Counted from the first letter of the stretch, positions 42,704-52,678 are shown. The stretch is DNA of 55,540 bases from an uncultured Mucilaginibacter sp. (GCA_913775265.1 CAJYJH010000023.1:1-55540); one strand, 5' to 3'. Notes: generated by a model not told the origin, from the sequence alone. Program-made: numbers and translations.

Positions 42704-44653
42704 ATGATTCATACCAGCGGCCAAAAGCGAGTTATCATCACTAATGTCTCCCCCAAGGTTGAAGAAGGAAAGTTTCCGGCAAAATCAGCAATTCATGAAA
42801 GCTTTAAAATCACCGCCGACATTTTTAGCGACGGCCATGATGAAATTGCAGCCAGTGCTTTCGTAAAAAAAATAAACGAGCCAGAATGGAAAGAATATCC
42901 GCTGCAGTTCGTCATCAACGACCATTGGGAAACCACTTTTAAAGCTTCCGATACCGGCAACTACGAGTTTAAGATTAATGGTTGGGTAGACCACTACACT
43001 ACCTGGAAAAAAGGGCTTAAAAAGAAGTTTGATGCCGGTCAGGATATAGCTGTTGAATTACAAATCGGCGCAGAACTGTTGGAAGAAGCAGCCTCGCATA
43101 ACAAGGCAGATCAGGCACAGCTCAAGGGCTGGGCATCGCAACTGCAATCGAATAATCCAGAGCAGGCAGTTGTACTTGCTTTTAGCCCCGATATAAGTGC
43201 CGTAATGTATAAACACCGGCATCCCAACCTAATCACAGAATCTGCCACTTACCGTTTTGAGGTAGAACGTAAACGAGCTGCCTTCAGTACTTGGTATGAG
43301 CTATTTCCGCGCTCAGCTTCTGAGAAACAGGGTGAACACGGTACGTTTAAAGATGTGGCTAAATTGCTTCCGCGTGTGGCCAGAATGGGTTTTGACGTTT
43401 TATACTTTCCGCCTATCCACCCTATTGGCGAAAAGAACCGCAAAGGACGGAATAACTCATTAACAGCTGAGGCAAATGATCCTGGTTCACCTTGGGCCAT
43501 CGGCAATCGATTGGGCGGTCACAAAGCTATTCATCCTGAGTTAGGCACCATTGATGATTTCAAATCGTTAATTAACCAGGCTAAAACGCTCAACATCGAA
43601 ATAGCCATGGATATTGCATACCAGTGTGCTCCTGATCATCCGTATGTGAAAGAGCACCCGCAGTGGTTTAAATGGCGCCCCGATGGCACTGTCCAGTACG
43701 CAGAAAATCCACCAAAAAAATATGAGGACATTCTGCCGTTCAACTTTGAAACTGACGACTGGGAAAATTTATGGCAGGAATTAAAAAGCGTAATCGACTA
43801 TTGGGTTGATGCCGGCATTCGCGTTTTCAGGATAGATAATCCGCACACCAAGGCCTTTGGTTTTTGGCAGTGGATGATTGGCGAGGTGCGAGCGAAAACC
43901 CCTGACGTTATTTTCCTGGCCGAAGCATTTACCCGCCCGCGTATCATGGAGCGTTTAGGTAAAGGCGGCTTTAATCAGTCATACTCTTACTTTACCTGGC
44001 GTAACACCAAGCAAGAGATCGAAGAGTATATGACCGAGCTTACCCAGACAGAAATGCGGTACTATTACAGGGCCAACTTTTGGCCCAATACGCCCGACAT
44101 CCTCCCTCCGGCCTTAACGCAAGGCGGCGATAACGCACACGTGATGCGGGTATTGCTGGCGGGTACGCTGTCATCTAACTACGGGTTATACGGCCCGGTT
44201 TACGAGTTCGGCATCAACACGCCACATGGTAAAAAAGAAGAATACGATGATAACGAGAAATATGAAATTAAGCGTTGGGACTGGAACCAGTATACGCGTA
44301 TTGGCGAAATCATTACCCGTTTAAACCGCATCCGCCACCAGAATGCAGCGCTCCAAACTACGTGGAATATCCGGTTTGCAGATACAAGCAATGATCAGAT
44401 TATTTGCTACATAAAAACTGACGCGGCAACTAATAATAATTTGATAATCGCGGTTAACCTCGATCCTTTTGCTACACAGGGTGCACACGTGCGGATACCA
44501 TTGCCCGATTTTAACATTGGCTACGATGAGCCTTACCAGGTAACTGATTTATTAAGCGGAAGCAGCTACCGCTGGATTGGCGATTACAATTACGTAGAGC
44601 TTAATCCCTATCAAATGCCTGCACACATTTTTAAAGTACAAAAACTAAACTAA
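42704..44653 (+). CDS. glgE: Alpha-1,4-glucan:maltose-1-phosphate maltosyltransferase
   Basis: Transfers maltose from maltose-1-phosphate onto alpha-1,4-glucan chains (GH13 family). 649 residues with the N-terminal DUF3416 domain (about 1-190) and the catalytic barrel. The nucleophile Asp is in FRIDNPHTKAF near 377 and the acid/base Glu in FLAEAFTRP near 407. Y(F)ELFPRS near 205 is typical of GlgE. A 173-base gap separates it from the HAD gene, so it probably starts the operon glgE-treS/mak-glgB, with 2 and 7 bases between genes. Confidence 0.95.
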   Translation: MIHTSGQKRVIITNVSPKVEEGKFPAKSAIHESFKITADIFSDGHDEIAASAFVKKINEPEWKEYPLQFVINDHWETTFKASDTGNYEFKINGWVDHYTTWKKGLKKKFDAGQDIAVELQIGAELLEEAASHNKADQAQLKGWASQLQSNNPEQAVVLAFSPDISAVMYKHRHPNLITESATYRFEVERKRAAFSTWYELFPRSASEKQGEHGTFKDVAKLLPRVARMGFDVLYFPPIHPIGEKNRKGRNNSLTAEANDPGSPWAIGNRLGGHKAIHPELGTIDDFKSLINQAKTLNIEIAMDIAYQCAPDHPYVKEHPQWFKWRPDGTVQYAENPPKKYEDILPFNFETDDWENLWQELKSVIDYWVDAGIRVFRIDNPHTKAFGFWQWMIGEVRAKTPDVIFLAEAFTRPRIMERLGKGGFNQSYSYFTWRNTKQEIEEYMTELTQTEMRYYYRANFWPNTPDILPPALTQGGDNAHVMRVLLAGTLSSNYGLYGPVYEFGINTPHGKKEEYDDNEKYEIKRWDWNQYTRIGEIITRLNRIRHQNAALQTTWNIRFADTSNDQIICYIKTDAATNNNLIIAVNLDPFATQGAHVRIPLPDFNIGYDEPYQVTDLLSGSSYRWIGDYNYVELNPYQMPAHIFKVQKLN

Positions 44654-44655
44654 CC

Positions 44656-47600
44656 ATGCCTCAAGATATAACACCACTCGACGATAAATTACATTGGTAT
44701 AAAGACGCCATCATATATGAACTCCACATCAAAGCCTTTAGAGACGGAAACTGCGATGGCATAGGCGATTTTAAAGGCTTAATGGAAAAGCTGGATTATT
44801 TGCAGGATTTAGGCATCACTGCTATCTGGCTGCTTCCGTTTTACCCGTCGCCGCTGCGTGATGATGGATATGATATTGCCGATTACTACAGCATTAATCC
44901 GTCGTATGGCACCATCGAAGAGTTTAAATTATTTTTAGATGAGGCACACAAGCGCGGACTTAAAGTAATTACTGAGTTAGTTATTAATCATACCTCAGAC
45001 CAACATCCCTGGTTTCAGGCAGCGCGTAAAGCACCGAAAGGTTCTGACGAACGCAACTTCTATGTTTGGACTGACGATCCTAAAGATTACAAAGACGCGC
45101 GCATCATCTTCCAGGATTATGAAGCCTCAAACTGGACCTGGGACCCGGTTGCGCAGCAGTACTATTGGCACCGCTTTTTTTACCACCAGCCCGATTTAAA
45201 TTTTGACAACCCAGCTGTGCAGCAGGAAGTATTTAATATTTTAGAATACTGGTGCCAGATGGGCGTTGATGGTTTCAGACTCGATGCCGTGCCTTATTTG
45301 TTTGAGCGCAATGATACCAATTGCGAAAACTTGCCCGAAACACACGTGTTTTTAAAAAAACTACGCAAGTATATAGACGATCGTTACCCCGGTACATTGT
45401 TATTGGCCGAAGCTAATATGTGGCCTGAAGATTCGGCAGCATATTTTGGCGATGGCGACGAATGCCAGATGAATTATCACTTCCCCGTAATGCCACGTAT
45501 GTTTATGTCATTACAGATGGAAGATAAATATCCCATCACCGATATTTTTGACCAAACGCCAGAGATACCTAACACCTGTCAATGGGCCATATTTTTGCGT
45601 AACCATGATGAGTTGACGCTGGAAATGGTTACTGATGAGGAGCGTGACTTTATGTACAAAGTTTACGTTAAAGATCCGAAGGCTCGCATCAACCTCGGCA
45701 TACGCCATCGTTTGGCACCTCTGTTAGAAAACAGCCGTCGGAAGATTGAATTATTAAATACATTATTATTTTCATTACCCGGCACACCTGTTTTATACTA
45801 CGGCGACGAAATTGGTATGGGTGATAACTTTTACCTGGGCGACCGCGACGGCGTGCGTACGCCGATGCAATGGGATTCGGAGCGTAATGCAGGTTTTTCG
45901 GAAGCTAACCCGCAACGCCTGTACTTGCCTTTAATACTCGACCCTCAATTCCATTATGAGTCGGTAAACGTAGATTTGCAGTCGCGTAATACTTCATCAT
46001 TACTTTGGTGGACCAAACGCGTTATTGCTACCCGCAAAAAATACAAAGCTTTTAGCCGGGGCGACATGAAGTTTATCCAGAGCGAAAACTCTAAGATACT
46101 TGCTTTTACCCGTACCTACGAAGATCAAACCATGTTGGTGATCGTCAACTTGTCGAGGTACAGTCAACCTGTAGAATTGGAGTTGAGCGCTTACAAAGGC
46201 TATATTCCTGTCGAGATATTAAGCCGCAACAACTTTCCGGAAATCAAGGCCGACTCGTTATATTTCCTCAACTTACCGGCCTACGGTAGCCAGGCTTTTG
46301 TATTAGAGCAGGCACATCCTGAAATGGAAAACGAACATCGGCTACAAACCATTACTTTACAAAGCTGGCAGGATTTGCTTGACAGAAAAGTTTTAGAACA
46401 GCTTGAAAACAAAATACTGCCTAATTACCTGATGCGTTTGCGTTGGTTTGGCGGAAAGGCGAGAGGCTTAGAAACGATAACCATTACTGATAATGCAAAG
46501 ATCCCGCTGGCTGACAACGGTGCATTTATTTTATTAATGGAGGTTAGCTATCGTGAAGGCTTACCTGATTTATACCAATTACCGGTAGCATTTGCTAAAG
46601 ACGGTGCTGCTGAAAGTTTAAAAACCAACACGCCACAAGCTGTGATTGCTAATTTAACGGTAAACGGCGAAGAAGGTATTTTGTACGACGCTATATATGG
46701 TTCAGAGTTGCAACAGGCTATTTTTACCAATATGGCTCAGGGCAATTCTATAGCGCAGTCTAAAGGCAGGTTGGTGTTTTCGGGTAACAGCACTTTAACA
46801 GCACATGTTGCCGAAAACCCGGTTACCAATCCGCGTATGCTGTCTGCCGAGCAGAGTAACACTTCGTTGTCATTCGATAACCAGTTTTATCTTAAAATTT
46901 ATCGAAAAGTTGACCGCGCCATCAATCCGGACAAAGAGCTCACAAAATTTTTGAGTGAGGAAGCTGGCTTTAAGAACATCCCTAGTTATATTGGTTCTGT
47001 TGAATGGAACTTCGGCAACGATTCGATGGTGTTGGCCATGATGCAGGGAATGGTGAAAAGTAACAGCGACGGTTGGGAGTACATGCTTGACAGGTTAGAC
47101 GATTTTAACGATAACCTGCTCACCACACACGATAAAGAAATTGTATTGCAGGAGTCGTTAGGCACGCTAACCGAGCCATTGGCTTATGAAGACGTCCCGG
47201 CTGCTACTAAAGAAAAATTAGAAGCAAGCGTAGCCGAACTGGTAAAACTTTTAGGCGAGCGTACAGGTGAAATGCACCTCGCTTTGTCATCAGAGCAAAA
47301 CAATCCTGTTTTTAAGCCAGAAGAATATTCGTTGCACTATCAACGTTCCTTATTCTCTTCGTTACAATCGTTGGTGAGGGTAGCTTTTCAAAGCCTTAGC
47401 AGGAACTTGAAAAAATTGCCGGATAATGTAAAACAGGAAGCAGAAGAAGTGTTAGGTATGAAGGAGGAAATATTGACCATCTTCAAAAAAATATACAGCC
47501 ACAAAATAGATGTTACCAAAATCCGCATCCATGGCGACTACCATTTGGGTCAGGTGCTGTTTACTGGCGGCGACTTTATGATTTTGGATTTTGAAGGCGA

Positions 47601-47997
47601 ACCGGCGCGCAGTTACAGCGAACGTAGATTAAAGTACTCACCGCTTAGAGATGTGGCAGGTATGATCCGCTCATTTCACTACGCTGCTTACGGTAGCTTA
47701 TTTCTGGATAACCAGATCAGGCCGGAAGACATTGAAAAATTGTTGCCACATGTAGAGCAGTGGTATCATTACATGTCGGGCTTCTTCATGAAATCGTATC
47801 TGGAAACAGTCGGAGAAGCATCTTTTGTACCAAAGGCTACTAAAGATTTGGAAATTATGCTCCAAACATTCCTGATGCAAAAGGCTATATATGAATTGAA
47901 TTACGAATTAAACAATCGTCCTGACTGGGTATTAGTTCCACTACGTGGCATAAAGTCTATTGTGTTGAAAAACAGAATGGTAACCACAGAACAATAA
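44656..47997 (+). CDS. treS: Trehalose synthase-maltokinase fusion
   Basis: 1113 residues with two enzymes in line. The N-terminal TreS (about 1-550, GH13) isomerises trehalose and maltose: nucleophile Asp in GFRLDAVPYLF near 208, Glu in LLAEANMWPE near 250 and NHDE near 316. The C-terminal maltokinase (about 575-1113) phosphorylates maltose to maltose-1-phosphate: HGDYHLGQVL near 959 is the catalytic loop and LDFEGEPARS the metal site. The fusion passes maltose straight to the kinase, whose product feeds GlgE from the gene just upstream. Confidence 0.95.
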   Translation: MPQDITPLDDKLHWYKDAIIYELHIKAFRDGNCDGIGDFKGLMEKLDYLQDLGITAIWLLPFYPSPLRDDGYDIADYYSINPSYGTIEEFKLFLDEAHKRGLKVITELVINHTSDQHPWFQAARKAPKGSDERNFYVWTDDPKDYKDARIIFQDYEASNWTWDPVAQQYYWHRFFYHQPDLNFDNPAVQQEVFNILEYWCQMGVDGFRLDAVPYLFERNDTNCENLPETHVFLKKLRKYIDDRYPGTLLLAEANMWPEDSAAYFGDGDECQMNYHFPVMPRMFMSLQMEDKYPITDIFDQTPEIPNTCQWAIFLRNHDELTLEMVTDEERDFMYKVYVKDPKARINLGIRHRLAPLLENSRRKIELLNTLLFSLPGTPVLYYGDEIGMGDNFYLGDRDGVRTPMQWDSERNAGFSEANPQRLYLPLILDPQFHYESVNVDLQSRNTSSLLWWTKRVIATRKKYKAFSRGDMKFIQSENSKILAFTRTYEDQTMLVIVNLSRYSQPVELELSAYKGYIPVEILSRNNFPEIKADSLYFLNLPAYGSQAFVLEQAHPEMENEHRLQTITLQSWQDLLDRKVLEQLENKILPNYLMRLRWFGGKARGLETITITDNAKIPLADNGAFILLMEVSYREGLPDLYQLPVAFAKDGAAESLKTNTPQAVIANLTVNGEEGILYDAIYGSELQQAIFTNMAQGNSIAQSKGRLVFSGNSTLTAHVAENPVTNPRMLSAEQSNTSLSFDNQFYLKIYRKVDRAINPDKELTKFLSEEAGFKNIPSYIGSVEWNFGNDSMVLAMMQGMVKSNSDGWEYMLDRLDDFNDNLLTTHDKEIVLQESLGTLTEPLAYEDVPAATKEKLEASVAELVKLLGERTGEMHLALSSEQNNPVFKPEEYSLHYQRSLFSSLQSLVRVAFQSLSRNLKKLPDNVKQEAEEVLGMKEEILTIFKKIYSHKIDVTKIRIHGDYHLGQVLFTGGDFMILDFEGEPARSYSERRLKYSPLRDVAGMIRSFHYAAYGSLFLDNQIRPEDIEKLLPHVEQWYHYMSGFFMKSYLETVGEASFVPKATKDLEIMLQTFLMQKAIYELNYELNNRPDWVLVPLRGIKSIVLKNRMVTTEQ

Positions 47998-48004
47998 CTT
48001 AAGC

Positions 48005-49954
48005 ATGGAAAATAACGCAATCCAACAGTCCGAAGCGCAGCCTTGGTTCACCCTGTTTACCGATTTCGATATCGATCTGTTTAAAGCCGGTAAGCATTAT
48101 CAGCTTTACAACAAACTCGGAGCCAGGCAAGTTGAGCATGCTGGCCAGTCAGGTACATACTTTGCGGTTTGGGCACCTAATGCCAAATACGTTTCGGTGA
48201 TAGGTAATTTTAACAGCTGGAACCGTAATACCAATGCCATGCACGTAAGGTGGGACGGTTCCGGAATATGGGAATTGTTTGTGCCTTCGGTAACCGACGG
48301 CGAATGTTACAAATATTTTATTGAATCTAACAGTGGTTACACCGTAGAAAAAGGAGACCCATACGCCTACATGTGGGAAACAGCGCCACGTACGGCAACA
48401 ATCACCGCCCACCTGCAATACACCTGGAACGACCAGCAGTGGATTGATAAACGTAGCCAAACTGACGCCTTGCAGCAGCCCTTATCTATCTACGAGTTGC
48501 ACATTGGCTCATGGAGAAGGGTTATTGATGGCGAAAGTCGATTTATGACCTATCGGGAATTGGCTGTTGAACTTACTGAGTACTGTAAGAGCATGAATTT
48601 TACCCATGTAGAATTTATGCCCGTGATGGAACATCCTTTTTATGGTTCGTGGGGTTACCAGCTCACGGGATACTTTGCACCGTCGAGCCGTTACGGTACC
48701 GCGCAAGATTTTATGTATCTAATAGATCAGCTGCACCAGGCTGGTATCGGTGTTATTTTAGATTGGGTTCCTTCCCATTTTCCGGAAGACCAACATGGGT
48801 TGGGGTACTTTGATGGTACGCACCTTTACGAGTATGAAGACCCGCGCAAAGGCTTCCACCCAGACTGGAAAAGCTTAATTTTTAATTTTAGTCGCAACGA
48901 GGTAAGAGCATTTTTGATCTCGAATGCTTTATATTGGCTGGATAAATATCACATTGACGGTTTGCGAGTGGATGCTGTTGCCTCGATGCTCTATCTGGAT
49001 TATTCGCGTAAAGCCGGCGAATGGATACCCAACGAATACGGCGGTCGCGAAAACCTGGAGGCCATCAGCTTTTTAAAAGAGTTTAACGACGCCGTTCATC
49101 AGCATCACCCAGATGTAATCACTATTGCCGAAGAGTCAACTGCCTGGCCGGGCGTCACTGCACCTACTAATGCCAATGGCTTAGGTTTTGATTTAAAGTG
49201 GATGATGGGCTGGATGCACGACACTTTGAGTTATTTCGAAAACCCACCTATTTACCGCAGCTATCATCAGGGGCAGATCACCTTTAGTTTGATGTACGCG
49301 TTTACCGAAAAGTTTGTACTGCCGTTGTCGCACGATGAGGTGGTTTATGGTAAGCATTCACTCATCAATAAAATGCCCGGCGATAGCTGGCAGCAGTTTG
49401 CCAACCTGCGTTTGCTATACGGCTACATGTATGGTCATCCAGGTGCAAAACTCATTTTTATGGGTGGCGAATTTGGCCAACGGCATGAGTGGCAGCATGA
49501 CTACAGTTTAGACTGGCACGAAACGCAGGACAGTAACCATTTAGGCATATTAAAATGGCTGAGCCAACTGAACACATTATATAAGCAATATCCGGCATTG
49601 TACCAAAACAGCTACTCAGCCGAGGGTTTTGAGTGGATTGAGATGAATGACAGCACCAACAGCGTCCTGTCCTGGAAACGTAAAGGAAAATCTGAAGAGG
49701 ATAGCCTGATCTTTGTAGCTAATTTTACACCGATTGCCCGAACTAATTACCGCATAGGCGTTTCGCAGATTGGCAATTATACTGAATTGCTTAACTCAGA
49801 TAATTTAACTTATGGCGGTAGTGATATATTAAATAGTGGTTTTATAGAGTCCTTCCCTATCCCGATGCATGGCCAGTCTCACTCACTGGTGCTTACGTTA
49901 TCACCGTTGGGTATATCGGTTATTAAATTCAACAGTAAATTTGATTGGCTGTAA
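48005..49954 (+). CDS. glgB: 1,4-alpha-glucan branching enzyme
   Basis: Cuts and re-attaches glucan chains as alpha-1,6 branches. 649 residues: an N-terminal CBM48 domain (about 30-130, GTYFAVWAPNAKYVSVIG), a GH13 barrel with nucleophile Asp in DGLRVDAVASML near 322, acid/base Glu in TIAEESTAWPG and LSHDEV, and a C-terminal beta domain. It lacks the extra N1 domain of the E. coli enzyme. It ends the GlgE operon and would branch the glucan made by GlgE. Confidence 0.95.
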   Translation: MENNAIQQSEAQPWFTLFTDFDIDLFKAGKHYQLYNKLGARQVEHAGQSGTYFAVWAPNAKYVSVIGNFNSWNRNTNAMHVRWDGSGIWELFVPSVTDGECYKYFIESNSGYTVEKGDPYAYMWETAPRTATITAHLQYTWNDQQWIDKRSQTDALQQPLSIYELHIGSWRRVIDGESRFMTYRELAVELTEYCKSMNFTHVEFMPVMEHPFYGSWGYQLTGYFAPSSRYGTAQDFMYLIDQLHQAGIGVILDWVPSHFPEDQHGLGYFDGTHLYEYEDPRKGFHPDWKSLIFNFSRNEVRAFLISNALYWLDKYHIDGLRVDAVASMLYLDYSRKAGEWIPNEYGGRENLEAISFLKEFNDAVHQHHPDVITIAEESTAWPGVTAPTNANGLGFDLKWMMGWMHDTLSYFENPPIYRSYHQGQITFSLMYAFTEKFVLPLSHDEVVYGKHSLINKMPGDSWQQFANLRLLYGYMYGHPGAKLIFMGGEFGQRHEWQHDYSLDWHETQDSNHLGILKWLSQLNTLYKQYPALYQNSYSAEGFEWIEMNDSTNSVLSWKRKGKSEEDSLIFVANFTPIARTNYRIGVSQIGNYTELLNSDNLTYGGSDILNSGFIESFPIPMHGQSHSLVLTLSPLGISVIKFNSKFDWL

Positions 49955-49979
49955 AAAAAGCCTGATAGATTTAATACTG

Positions 49980-50026
49980 ACCGGCCGGTGCAACAGGAGC
50001 TTCTCCAAATGCACCAGCCGGTTTGT
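49980..50026. terminator. Hairpin between glgB and the NlpC/P60 gene
   Basis: ACCGGC at 49980-49985 and GGTGCA at 49987-49992 pair with TGCACC at 50010-50015 and GCCGGT at 50017-50022, with one C-A mismatch. The loop contains a further GGAG/CTCC pair. TTGTTT follows on the plus strand. It probably ends the glg operon and may serve both sides. Confidence 0.7.
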
Positions 50027-50662
50027 TTAAAACACGCGCACAATGTCCAACAAGCGTGTTTTGAAATAAGTGTAGCTCAATTTGCCTGTGGTAACCGCAC
50101 AAGTTTGCCCGGACGATGCATGAACAAATTCAACATCTTTACCTACCGAAGTAATAATACCCATATGTCCGGGCTTACGTAAAGACAGGTCAGAACCGGT
50201 AAAGAGCACAATATCGCCCGGCTTAGCTTCTTCAATGGTTATCTTCTTTTCTGCATTTTTAAAATCGACAGTACGGCGCGGTACGGCAATATTAAAATTA
50301 TTAAAAACAGCTGTCACTAAACCAGAGCAATCTACACCCACCGCAGGATCAGTTGATCCGTATAAATATGGTGTGCCTTTTAAGCTCAATGCATAACTTA
50401 CAAATGCCTCCGGAGTAACGGTTGCGGTATTAAAATGATAGACCGTATCAACGCCATTAATTAAAGTGTCAGTCTTAATCAGATTAGTTTTTGCAGAAGC
50501 ATCATAGCTTGACGTAATTTGGCTAACCGCTTGTTGGTTGACGCTATTAGCTGCCAGAAATTGTGGCGTTTGGTTAAACGCGCTGTAAGACGTTTGTGCT
50601 TGAGTATTAAACACAGTACCAATAAGCTATCCTAACACAGTAAGTAAAAGTTTTCCCTTCAT
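50027..50662 (-). pseudogene. NlpC/P60 (C40) peptidase with an in-frame stop in the signal peptide
   Basis: Reading from the ATG at 50662 gives MKGKLLLTVLG, then TAG at 50629-50627, then LIGTVFNTQAQ and the full downstream protein in the same frame. Removing the stop gives a normal signal peptide and a 211-residue exported protein. The catalytic domain is intact: Cys in GVDCSGLV, His in KPGHMGIIT and His in EFVHASSG, so it would cleave peptidoglycan peptides. A GTG at 50614 could start a 195-residue form without an export signal. Recent nonsense mutation, sequencing error or readthrough are all possible; the coding part shows no other decay. Confidence 0.75.
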
Positions 50663-50812
50663 TCTAATTTTTCGTAAACAAAACGTGTTCTGTTATTTCC
50701 CAATCGGTCTTTATTACGTGCTCATCCATATATAGTTACATTTTTGCTTCTCACATTCCGTGGCTTGATTTGGCGCAACAAAACACTTCCGTGTAATAAT
50801 CGTTGTTAAAAC

Positions 50813-51802
50813 ATGAGTATCAGTAATCGTTCAGTTACCGGGAAAACTATTGTCATAACAGGAGCGTCCAGTGGTGCCGGTCGTGCAGCGGCGCTTGAAT
50901 TTGCACCGTACAAGCCTTTTTTGGTTTTGGCTTCACGCAACGAAAACTCGTTAAACGAACTGGCAGAAGAATGTACCACTTTAGGCGCAATCGTGCTGGT
51001 AATCAAAACAGACGTTACAGACGCTAAGGCAGTAATTAATCTCGCTAACCAGGCCCACAATTGGCAAGGGCAGTTAGATATTTGGATCAATAATGCCGGC
51101 GTACTGGCAGCTGGAGATTTTGATAAAACCCCTATGGAAGTGCATCAGCAAATAATAGAAACCAACTTGCTGGGTTACATGAATGGTGCGCACGCAGTGT
51201 TACCTATTTTTAAGCAACAACAGCATGGTGTTATCATCAATAATATATCTATTGGCGGTTATTTACCGGTACCTTACGGAGCCGGATACACTGCGAGTAA
51301 GTTTGGGCTCAGAGGCTTTTCTGAAGCGTTGAAGGCCGAACTTACCTCATGGCCGCAAATTTACGTTTGCGATTTGTTCCCGGCATTTTTAGATACGCCC
51401 GGTATTTATCATGCAGGCAATTACACCGGCAAGGTACTCAAACCTGCTCCGCCGGTATATGACCCAAAACGATTGGCGCAGGCGATGCTGAAAGTAATAG
51501 AAAACCCAGCGGCCCATGCCAATACCTATGTTGGTAGCGCATCATTATTGCTCAAGTTTTCGCATGCCTTATTTCCCGAACTTACTACCAAGCTTACCGG
51601 CTTTGTTATGCGTAGATATTTTAATGTAGCCGACGATTTGCCATCAACCAATGGCAACCTGTTTAATACCGTTAAATATGGCATGAGTAGCCATGGCGGC
51701 TTCGGAACGTCGGGCCAGCCTAAAGCACATCGAAAATATCTGGTGGCCGCTCTGTTGGCGGGCTTAGTTTCCAGCGCTTTGGTGCTAGGGTCAAAACGAT
51801 AG
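50813..51802 (+). CDS. Short-chain dehydrogenase/reductase with a C-terminal membrane helix
   Basis: 329 residues. The nucleotide-binding motif is TGASSGAGRAA at 17-27, NNAG follows near 93, and the catalytic YxxxK is in YTASKFGLRGF near 160. After the classical SDR domain (about 1-250) comes a 75-residue extension ending in a hydrophobic helix (LVAALLAGLVSSALVLG) and a basic end, so it is probably bound to the inner membrane. The substrate is unknown. It is monocistronic with its own terminator. Confidence 0.88.
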   Translation: MSISNRSVTGKTIVITGASSGAGRAAALEFAPYKPFLVLASRNENSLNELAEECTTLGAIVLVIKTDVTDAKAVINLANQAHNWQGQLDIWINNAGVLAAGDFDKTPMEVHQQIIETNLLGYMNGAHAVLPIFKQQQHGVIINNISIGGYLPVPYGAGYTASKFGLRGFSEALKAELTSWPQIYVCDLFPAFLDTPGIYHAGNYTGKVLKPAPPVYDPKRLAQAMLKVIENPAAHANTYVGSASLLLKFSHALFPELTTKLTGFVMRRYFNVADDLPSTNGNLFNTVKYGMSSHGGFGTSGQPKAHRKYLVAALLAGLVSSALVLGSKR

Positions 51803-51826
51803 TTTTAGAAAATCAAATATTTACAG

Positions 51827-51851
51827 AGCCGGTGTGATAGCCGGCTTTTTT
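51827..51851 (+). terminator. Terminator of the SDR gene
   Basis: AGCCGG at 51827-51832 pairs with CCGGCT at 51841-51846, followed by a run of T, 25 bases after the stop codon. Confidence 0.8.
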
Positions 51852-51942
51852 GCGTTCATGCCCTTTAAATTAGCTTTGTTATATATATAAGTATTCGTTA
51901 TAATCTGCTTCAGGATATTTTGTCAAAGCATTATATTTATCA

Positions 51943-51980
51943 GCCTCAAAAAAATATTAAAAATATTTATCATCTGAGGC
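51943..51980. promoter_or_regulatory. Two-step inverted repeat upstream of the sigma operon
   Basis: GCCTCA at 51943-51948 pairs with TGAGGC at 51975-51980, and inside it AAATATT at 51952-51958 pairs with AATATTT at 51962-51968. It lies 70 bases before the sigma factor ATG. It may be an operator or a leader hairpin; without a T run it is not an ordinary terminator. Confidence 0.35.
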
Positions 51981-52050
51981 AACCATTCGATATTGCGTTG
52001 CGTGATAACTACAGATAAGAATAAATATTAACCAAGCAGAAGCCCGGCCC

Positions 52051-52677
52051 ATGGGAGAAGCAGAACTACATCAACTGATTGCTGGCTGTTTAAACAATAA
52101 CAGGAAAGATCAGAAAATGCTATATAAGGCATTTTATGGGTTTGCTATGGGTATTTGCTTACGCTATGCAGGTAACCGGTACGAAGCAGCCGAGATCATG
52201 AACCAAGGCTTCTTCAAGGTTTACAGCAACCTCAATCGATATGATTCATCAAGGCCATTTATGGCCTGGTTGGGACGTATTATGATGAACACGGCAATCG
52301 ACTACCATCGTCGCAATGTAAAGTGGGCAGATTACGATGAAGTTGATGAGGCGCTTGACATCAGTAATGGCGAACATGCCGATGCAAAGTTAAATTATGA
52401 CGAGTTGCTGGCGATGATACAACGCTTACCTAACGCTTATCGTACGGTATTTAATCTGTATGCGATTGAAGGTTACACACACGATGAAATTGGCGATTTG
52501 TTGGGCATCAGTACAGGTACATCCAAATCTAATTTATTTAAGGCGAGAGAGAAATTAAAGCAATTGATTTTAAAAACCGAGCAATTACCGCAGCCCGATT
52601 CTGGCAATGGTTACGGTCCGGTTTCCATAAGCGCAGTAAGCGTGGGGATGTCATTTCTCGTCAACTTTATATTTTAA
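52051..52677 (+). CDS. RNA polymerase sigma factor, ECF type
   Basis: 208 residues. Region 2 (about 22-90) reads from MLYKAFYGFAMGICLRYAG through AEIMNQGFFKVYSNL to WLGRIMMNTAIDYHRR, and region 4 (about 125-175) contains YRTVFNLYAIEGYTHDEIG and a helix-turn-helix. An unusual hydrophobic tail of about 20 residues (SVGMSFLVNFIF) follows region 4. It starts an operon: the next gene, one base later, encodes a likely dual-membrane anti-sigma protein. Confidence 0.9.
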   Translation: MGEAELHQLIAGCLNNNRKDQKMLYKAFYGFAMGICLRYAGNRYEAAEIMNQGFFKVYSNLNRYDSSRPFMAWLGRIMMNTAIDYHRRNVKWADYDEVDEALDISNGEHADAKLNYDELLAMIQRLPNAYRTVFNLYAIEGYTHDEIGDLLGISTGTSKSNLFKAREKLKQLILKTEQLPQPDSGNGYGPVSISAVSVGMSFLVNFIF

Positions 52678-52678
52678 T

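Noticed and set aside
48652..48658. Further GGGTTAC copies at 48652 and 51172 and complements at 10790 and 28695
   Set aside because: All lie inside coding sequence and none has ATTAA 17 bases downstream.
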